Shown piece after piece: positions 5,857 to 10,002 of a DNA stretch of 10,002 nucleotides. The stretch lies in the NCBI GenBank assembly GCA_903916135.1, contig CAIWVT010000433.1, positions 1-10,002 of the forward strand, read 5' to 3'. Numbering within the stretch: the stretch's first letter is position 1; every line of letters starts with the position of its first letter. The notes below the pieces were generated by a model. That model was not told where the DNA came from, made no database searches, and was given only the letters and a program-made list of their open reading frames with translations. The position numbers were made by a program, and so were the translations under genes. Source of the stretch: an uncultured bacterium (GTDB taxonomy: Bacteria; Bacteroidota; Bacteroidia; Bacteroidales; CAIWKO01).

Positions 5857-6582
5857 CTATTCTGCATAAAATTTCATCTTACGGATGTTTTCGTTCAGTT
5901 CATCGGTATCCACAAATCCATCTTTGAGACGTATGATACGATGGGCGTGGCGTGCAATATCCTCTTCGTGGGTAACCAATATAATGGTGTTGCCCTGCTC
6001 GTGAATTTCTTCAAATAGCCCCATAATTTCGATAGATGTTTTTGAATCAAGGTTTCCTGTGGGTTCGTCAGCCAAAATGATGGACGGTTTGTTGACCAAT
6101 GCGCGTGCAATTGCCACCCGTTGACGTTGACCGCCGGAAAGTTCATTCGGTTTGTGCGTGATACGGTCGCTAAGTTGCACCTGTTCGAGCACTTCTTTGG
6201 CACGTTGGATGCGTTTGTTGTTGTTGAATCCGGCGTAAATCAACGGCAAGGCAACATTGTCAAGTGCAGTGGAGCGCGGCAAGAGATTGAAGGTTTGAAA
6301 AACAAAACCAATTTCTTTGTTGCGGATTTCGGCAAGCTCATTGTCATTGAGTTTGCTCACATCTTTTTGATTCAAGATGTAGGTGCCCGCCGTTGGGGTA
6401 TCTAAGCATCCTATAATATTCATCAACGTTGACTTGCCCGAACCCGAAGGTCCCATCAAGGCAACATACTCATTTTTGTAGATTTTGAGCGTGATGTTTT
6501 GCAAGGCTTTCACAATATATGTGCCAACTTTGTAGTGTTTCGTGGTGTTGGTCAGACTGATAATTTCGTTTTTCATGTTCAT
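5857..6582 (-). CDS. ABC transporter ATP-binding protein, MacB/LolD type
   Basis: This cytoplasmic ATPase subunit of 241 residues would energise a MacB-like or LolD-like membrane complex (efflux, lipoprotein release or cell-envelope stress). All nucleotide-binding motifs are present: Walker A GPSGSGKST at 44-52, Q-loop Q96, signature LSGGQ at 148-152, Walker B ILADEPT at 169-175, D-loop LD at 178-179 and switch H205. The GCLDTPTAG segment after Walker A and the HAHRIIRLKDG end are typical of the MacB/LolD group rather than FtsE. No permease is adjacent, so the partner must be encoded elsewhere. Two in-frame ATGs exist (6582 and 6576). The -7 element at 6594-6601 would put transcription start near 6588, leaving almost no leader for the first, so 6576 is plausible. 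Confidence 0.93.
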   Translation of the reverse strand: MNMKNEIISLTNTTKHYKVGTYIVKALQNITLKIYKNEYVALMGPSGSGKSTLMNIIGCLDTPTAGTYILNQKDVSKLNDNELAEIRNKEIGFVFQTFNLLPRSTALDNVALPLIYAGFNNNKRIQRAKEVLEQVQLSDRITHKPNELSGGQRQRVAIARALVNKPSIILADEPTGNLDSKTSIEIMGLFEEIHEQGNTIILVTHEEDIARHAHRIIRLKDGFVDTDELNENIRKMKFYAE

Positions 6583-6593
6583 TTTTCTTAGAA

Positions 6594-6601
6594 CAAAGGT
6601 A
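6594..6601 (-). promoter_or_regulatory. -7 promoter element for the ABC ATPase gene
   Basis: The complement of 6594-6601 reads TACCTTTG, an exact TAnnTTTG match. It lies in the 21-bp gap after the methyltransferase-like gene. No clear TTG sits at the usual distance upstream, so the match is half complete. The implied leader is very short. Confidence 0.45.
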
Positions 6602-6603
6602 AT

Positions 6604-7323
6604 TTAATACTTTAAAATAAAGTGTTGTTTGGTAATGTTTTTTTTAAAGAAAACAATTCCAAAGGAAAATATATCCAAACTTAAGCTGATGTTTTCGTTC
6701 CGAATGATTTCATTCCAAGCATTTTCCATCGGTTTAGAGCTATGAATATTCGAAAAAATAAAAACACTGTTTTCATCAATAAAAAGCAAACATCGAAGAA
6801 AAAATTGGTACAGGTCTTCCCCAAAATACATATTGCTGAAATAAACAACGCCCAAAGGTAAGTTTTGTTTTGCCTCGTTGGGCGAAATTGTTTGGACTTT
6901 CCAAACAACATGATGAATGAGGAACAGCAAAGCCCTATAATTTTGAATTACAATTTCAGGGATTTGCGATCTTTCATGGATGTCAGTGATATTCTCTTGC
7001 TTGTTGGCACTTGCCATAAACATGAGGGCAATTCCCTCGGGTTTGCCGACTTCTAAAATATGTTTTGGTTGGATATATTCAACGATGCGATACAACAAAA
7101 AAGCATGGCGATGCGAGGGAATTTGCTTGCGGATAGCTTTCGCGCTTTCGCGCAGAAAGTTTTTGCGCAGGCGTTCTATTGCGTTAAGCTCTTGAGGAAA
7201 TTTTCGCTTTGCGCATATCACTTTTGTGTAAAAATCAAAAGCGAAAGGCGCATGAACGGCATATTCCGATTGTGCTTTCCACCAAAACTTGAGTTGCGAT
7301 AGTATTCGATGGGTCTGTGTCAT
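6604..7323 (-). CDS. Class I SAM-dependent methyltransferase-like protein, possibly inactive
   Basis: This 239-residue protein resembles a Bacteroidota family of O-methyltransferase-like proteins. An N-terminal helical part includes SEYAVHAPFAFDFYTKVI at 19-36, and a Rossmann-like part has motif I LEVGKPEG at 90-97. The C-terminal end, MENAWNEIIRN at 199-209 then FGIVFFKK at 221-228 and HFILKY, is typical of the family. Where relatives usually have Asp (DG.H near 162 and DDIH near 190), this copy has SNMY at 163-166 and SNIH at 191-194, so it may have lost activity. I chose ATG 7323 rather than ATG 7371 because a near-perfect promoter (7342-7371) lies inside the longer frame and the extra 16 residues have no family look. 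The gene ends 21 bp before the ABC ATPase start. Confidence 0.78.
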   Translation of the reverse strand: MTQTHRILSQLKFWWKAQSEYAVHAPFAFDFYTKVICAKRKFPQELNAIERLRKNFLRESAKAIRKQIPSHRHAFLLYRIVEYIQPKHILEVGKPEGIALMFMASANKQENITDIHERSQIPEIVIQNYRALLFLIHHVVWKVQTISPNEAKQNLPLGVVYFSNMYFGEDLYQFFLRCLLFIDENSVFIFSNIHSSKPMENAWNEIIRNENISLSLDIFSFGIVFFKKNITKQHFILKY

Positions 7324-7341
7324 AAAAATTTTTTGTGGGTA

Positions 7342-7371
7342 CAAAGTTAATAATAATAGTTTTTGTTTCAA
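7342..7371 (-). promoter_or_regulatory. Promoter of the methyltransferase-like gene, deciding its start
   Basis: On the minus strand, TTG (complement of 7369-7371) is followed after 19 bp by TAACTTTG (complement of 7342-7349), a full match to the Bacteroidota consensus with optimal spacing. Transcription would start near 7335, about 12 nt before the ATG at 7323. Confidence 0.6.
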
Positions 7372-7424
7372 TCTTAGCCATGCATTTTTAGAAAAAGATT
7401 TTCTGAGAATTTTAGGCGTTTGAG

Positions 7425-7456
7425 CAAATTTAATACAAAAACGAACTACTTCGCAA
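7425..7456 (-). promoter_or_regulatory. Second candidate minus-strand promoter upstream of the methyltransferase-like gene
   Basis: TTG (complement of 7454-7456) is followed after 21 bp by TAAATTTG (complement of 7425-7432). It would give a transcript that also covers the methyltransferase-like gene with a longer leader. It lies in AT-rich DNA where chance matches are frequent. Confidence 0.3.
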
Positions 7457-7500
7457 AAAATTTCTTATGTTGAAAAAAATGTTTGCCTCTCTTAAACATG

Positions 7501-7878
7501 CATTCGGAAACTTCCAAATGCTTCCATCAAGCGTGAAATATACATTCTGAAACTTCCGAATGCTTCCAACAGAAGTGAATTATTGATTCCGAAACTTTCG
7601 AACGTTTCCAACAGTCGTGAATTATTCATTCTGAAACTTCCGAATGCTTCCAACAGTCGTGAAATATACATTCTGAAACTTCCGAATGCTTCCAACAGAA
7701 GTGAATTATTGATTCCGAATCTTCCGAACGTTTCCAACAGAAGTGGATTATTGATTCCGAAACTTCCGAACGTTTCCAACAGTCGTGAATTATTGATTCC
7801 GAAACTTCCGAACGTTTCCAACAGTCGTGAATTATTGATTCTGAAACTTGGAATAGCTTCCAACGCCGCATAAAACCT
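7501..7878. repeat. Array of 42-bp tandem repeats, eight full copies and one degenerate copy
   Basis: Units begin at 7501, 7543, 7585, 7627, 7669, 7711, 7753, 7795 and 7837, exactly 42 bp apart without spacers. Each carries GAAACTTCCGAA (small variations) followed by TTCCAACAG and a GTGAATTATT or GTGAAATATA tail. Copies 2 and 5 are identical, as are 7 and 8. Copies 1-3 and 4-6 match as a 126-bp block, so the array grew by single-unit and three-unit duplications. The first and last copies are the most diverged, as expected at array edges. Because 42 is a multiple of 3 and the unit has few stops, long frames are open on both strands (14-residue repeats such as LPNVSNSRELLIPK or SFGINNSRLLETFG). 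Differences between copies are spread over all codon positions, so I treat the array as non-coding. Confidence 0.95.
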
Positions 7879-7987
7879 CAAAAGTAAAAAAAATATAGCA
7901 GTCCGAATCAGTAAAAAAGAAGTTTGTACCGATGCTGAAAAAGGTATTACAACCGTTGAAGCCTATGGTGGATTGTTATGGGTATAA
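7874..7987 (+). pseudogene. Possible 3' remnant of a plus-strand gene
   Basis: The frame is open from 7874 to a TAA at 7985-7987 and reads like a protein end, with EVCTDAEKGITTVEAYGG and then LLWV before the stop. The stop abuts the strong terminator at 7986-8018, as a true gene end would. There is no ATG, and upstream the frame is closed by a TAA within the last repeat copy (7871-7873). It may be the tail of a gene whose front was lost or replaced when the 42-bp array formed. I do not recognise the family, and chance openness of about 37 codons is possible. Confidence 0.3.
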
Positions 7988-8018
7988 AAAAAGCTACCCG
8001 AAACGGATAGCTTTTTTT
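7986..8018. terminator. Strong bidirectional intrinsic terminator
   Basis: A run of A at 7986-7992 and GCTA at 7993-7996 pair with TAGC at 8008-8011 and a run of T at 8012-8018. CCG (7998-8000) pairs with CGG (8004-8006) around an AAA loop, leaving one C-A mismatch. It lies 23 bp past the stop of the minus-strand secreted-protein gene, which it must end, and would also terminate plus-strand transcripts. Confidence 0.88.
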
Positions 8019-8041
8019 GTATGGGCTAGATTTTTTTTATT

Positions 8042-9817
8042 TTATTTGATGATTTGAATCTTGCGCGTGAAGTTTTGTTTTTCGGTGGTTACAACAACAA
8101 AGTAGATGCCTTTGGTGTAGTCAGCAGTATTTAGTTGTAAGCTGTTTGTGAAGATGTCTTGCTCGAAAACTACGCTTCCCAATAGGTTGATGACTTTGAT
8201 ATGTTTGATTTTTTCGGGAGAGTTGATGGTGAGCATGGTGCTGGCAGGATTGGGGAAGAGGCTGATGTCGGATGAAGGATTTTCAGCAACGTCGGCAACG
8301 ATGTCAATTGAAATATCATCTATGATGAGATAATCCTCATCAGCAGCACTTTTGGCGTGGAAGCCAATATAATAGGTGCCCGATGAAGGAACGGTGAATA
8401 CGGTGTTGGATACAGGATAGGTGGTGTCGGTGATGTTGGGTAAGTCAACGAGTTGGGTGGTCATGCCTACCACGGAGGCGGCTGTACCGATGTTTACGTT
8501 CATGGCTTCGGGGAAGGTGTTGGCGAAAGGTCTGTAGTAGAATCTCAAGCGATAGTTGGTTCCGGCAAACATGCTGATACATTTGGTGAACAACCAATCG
8601 TCGGCAGCGGTGGTTCCATTGGTGTTGTAAGGATAGGCAGCAAAACCAAGCCCTGTATGTGCATATTTCACACCTGTGTAGATTGACCATGTGAAAGCAT
8701 CGGCATTGTTGTTGAGTACGGTCCATCCTGCTAAGTTATCGGTGGCTTCGAAGCCCATAGCGTAGGGAATGGATGCTGTTCCGATGGATAGGTTGGCGGT
8801 TGTGGTGTCGTTGGTGTGTACGCCATCTCCCGTAAGGGAAGTATAGGCTTTTATTTTATAAAGTCCGGCTACAGAAAGATTGGCAGCATTGGCACCAGTG
8901 AAGGTATAAGTAGCAGTACCTGCCGAAGCGATGGAGCCGGTGTAGGTAACTGTAACGGGAGTGTTGCTGTTTATTTTATAGGAAACAGGGAAATTAGAAA
9001 TGGCAGAGGCGCCATTATTTTTAATGGTAACAACGATGTTTTCTGCGGATGATAAGTTGTTGCAGGTGGTAAGCGGAGCTGTGATAGCGGTTACGCCGGC
9101 ATCAATAGCAGCAGGTTCAGCTATAGAAACATTATCAAGAGCAAACAAGTCGCCATCGGCACCTACTACATTCCATGCAATCATAAATGGGTTTGCTTTG
9201 TAAGCTGAGATATCGCAAGACACTTCACGCCATCCCCAACCTGTGAAGGCAGAAACGGTGTTGGCATCCCAAAGTGTTGTCCATGATGTGCCTCCATTGG
9301 TTGAAATCTTACATTGTAAAGTTGCACCAGGGGCACCCAAGCCACCTGCGGGTAAGTAATCATAGCTGAATCCGAGCCAAAACTTCAAAAACAAAGAAGT
9401 GGCGGCAGCGGTGCCTGTGATAGAAGGAGTCTTCAACCATTCGTTTTGAGTTTCTGTAGGTAAGCAATAAGGGCAAATAGCAGAATAGACATTGGTGGGG
9501 TCTATGGTTGTAAATGTTGGTGTTGGTGTTGCTGGATTTCCCTGCCCCCAGGTTTTGGCGGTTAATAATACTGTGGTGGTCCAGGATGTGGGCAACCAAG
9601 TGCCATCAAAGTTTTGCGTCATATAACTAACTTTTGATGGGTGAGACGGTGCTGCATAATATACTGTTCCTTGCGAATTGTCGTAGGTTTGGAGCATCCC
9701 ATTGAGTTGGGTTTTGGATAATAATGCATCATTGACGGTTGTTTTGCCAATTTTAGTTTGGCTAAAACTTACCATAGCAAAACTAATTGCTAAAAAGAAA
9801 AGCGTAAATTTTTTCAT
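8042..9817 (-). CDS. Secreted multidomain protein with type IX secretion sorting domain
   Basis: The 591-residue protein has a clear signal peptide at about 1-19 (MKKF, a hydrophobic core, cleavage near SFS-Q). Residues about 62-234 look like a choice-of-anchor J (MAM/jelly-roll-like) domain, with NFDGTWLPTSW at 69-79, WLKTPSI at 127-133 and a closing LDNVSI at 227-232. Residues about 237-345 form a CARDB-like Ig-type beta domain (DAGVTAITAP start). Residues about 350-507 are a second choice-of-anchor-type domain, with MGFEATDNLAGW at 354-365, DDWLFT at 406-411 and LIIDDISI at 497-504. Residues about 512-591 are a Por/T9SS type A sorting domain: ISLFPNPAS at 518-526, GIYFVVV at 570-576 and a KIQIIK end. 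It is therefore expected outside the cell or on its surface via the T9SS. No catalytic domain is visible; a binding, adhesion or matrix role is inference. Thr, Ala and Asn are abundant and the coding strand is G-poor, unlike its neighbours. Confidence 0.92.
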   Translation of the reverse strand: MKKFTLFFLAISFAMVSFSQTKIGKTTVNDALLSKTQLNGMLQTYDNSQGTVYYAAPSHPSKVSYMTQNFDGTWLPTSWTTTVLLTAKTWGQGNPATPTPTFTTIDPTNVYSAICPYCLPTETQNEWLKTPSITGTAAATSLFLKFWLGFSYDYLPAGGLGAPGATLQCKISTNGGTSWTTLWDANTVSAFTGWGWREVSCDISAYKANPFMIAWNVVGADGDLFALDNVSIAEPAAIDAGVTAITAPLTTCNNLSSAENIVVTIKNNGASAISNFPVSYKINSNTPVTVTYTGSIASAGTATYTFTGANAANLSVAGLYKIKAYTSLTGDGVHTNDTTTANLSIGTASIPYAMGFEATDNLAGWTVLNNNADAFTWSIYTGVKYAHTGLGFAAYPYNTNGTTAADDWLFTKCISMFAGTNYRLRFYYRPFANTFPEAMNVNIGTAASVVGMTTQLVDLPNITDTTYPVSNTVFTVPSSGTYYIGFHAKSAADEDYLIIDDISIDIVADVAENPSSDISLFPNPASTMLTINSPEKIKHIKVINLLGSVVFEQDIFTNSLQLNTADYTKGIYFVVVTTEKQNFTRKIQIIK

Positions 9818-9913
9818 AAGCGTTTTTTTTAAAATGAAATTAAATGTAAAAGTACTAAAAATTAATTGATTTTTGGATAAATGATTAAAAAAGAACGAGA
9901 GCTAATTTATTGG

Positions 9914-10002
9914 TTATTTTGGTGGAGTTATTTTGGGTTCGGCTTTGATGAATTCGTTTAGAAGATTATAATAGAGCGTTTGTATATCTTTTTTCTTTTT
10001 TA
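9914..10002 (-). CDS. Probable 3' end of another minus-strand gene (partial)
   Basis: On the minus strand a frame is open from the window edge to a TAA (complement of 9914-9916), giving 28 residues with a Lys-rich beginning, DIQTLYYNLLNEFIKAEPK in the middle and ITPPK at the end. This looks like an amphipathic helix followed by a proline tail, a common style of protein end, and lies on the same strand as the secreted-protein gene 96 bp away. The other frames read into stops sooner. The family cannot be identified. Confidence 0.4.
   Translation of the reverse strand, partial: KKKKDIQTLYYNLLNEFIKAEPKITPPK

Noticed and set aside
5857..6582. FtsE, the partner of the FtsX encoded at 1937-2815
   Set aside because: The GCLDTPTAG and HAHRIIRLKDG segments are of MacB/LolD type, and the gene is about 3 kb away on the opposite strand.
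6604..7371. Longer methyltransferase-like protein starting at 7371
   Set aside because: A full consensus promoter lies inside the extra 5' part, and the 16 added residues look unrelated to the family.
7467..7550. 27-codon plus-strand frame beginning MLKKMFASLK at the left edge of the array
   Set aside because: It has no promoter, runs into the first repeat copy and stops there, and is not in the same frame as the tail at 7874-7987, so there is no support for one interrupted gene.
7501..7878. CRISPR array
   Set aside because: The 42-bp units follow each other directly with no unique spacers, and no cas gene is present.
7492..7881. Repeat-protein gene on the minus strand (TTG start), or the other frames of the array
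   Set aside because: Open frames arise on both strands because the unit is a multiple of 3; copy differences show no wobble-position bias, and the longest frame needs a TTG start inside a promoter-like element.
8453..9203. Several 60-90 codon plus-strand frames opposite the secreted-protein gene
   Set aside because: They are shadows of the strongly supported minus-strand gene, Gly/Ser-rich from its skewed composition, without promoters or conserved motifs.

Overview
The window looks like an AT-rich chromosomal segment from a member of the Bacteroidota. Four things point there: the gene run ftsX - DUF3098 - uppP - truB, a DUF2795 protein, a secreted protein with a type IX secretion (Por) C-terminal sorting domain, and repeated matches to the Bacteroidota promoter -7 element TAnnTTTG ahead of genes with no clear Shine-Dalgarno sequence. 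I cannot name a genus.

Layout. Positions 1-72 may be the tail of an upstream gene. Positions 122-1038 hold a compact two-gene unit of about 150 codons each, with its own promoter and a strong terminator; the second protein resembles HEPN-like helical proteins and the first is acidic and unrecognised. Positions 1185-1936 are a long non-coding stretch with a 21-bp tandem repeat. Positions 1937-4779 form a tight plus-strand operon: FtsX (division/septal hydrolase control), a DUF3098 membrane protein, undecaprenyl-diphosphatase (lipid carrier recycling) and TruB (tRNA pseudouridine 55). The first three fit an envelope theme.

From 4825 onward all recognised genes are on the minus strand: a 73-residue DUF2795 protein, a PduO-type cob(I)alamin adenosyltransferase, a MacB/LolD-type ABC ATPase without a permease in view, and a methyltransferase-fold protein whose family aspartates appear to be lost. 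Positions 7501-7878 are a striking array of 42-bp tandem repeats, open in several frames on both strands but without a coding-like substitution pattern. A small open plus-strand tail follows it, then a strong bidirectional terminator. Positions 8042-9817 encode a 591-residue secreted multidomain protein with a type IX sorting domain, and the right edge (9914-10002) is probably the 3' end of another minus-strand gene.

The most unusual items are the two-gene module at the left end (a possible toxin-antitoxin or defence-like pair, by inference only), the 42-bp array with its 126-bp higher-order duplication, the 21-bp array ahead of ftsX, and the apparent pseudo-methyltransferase.
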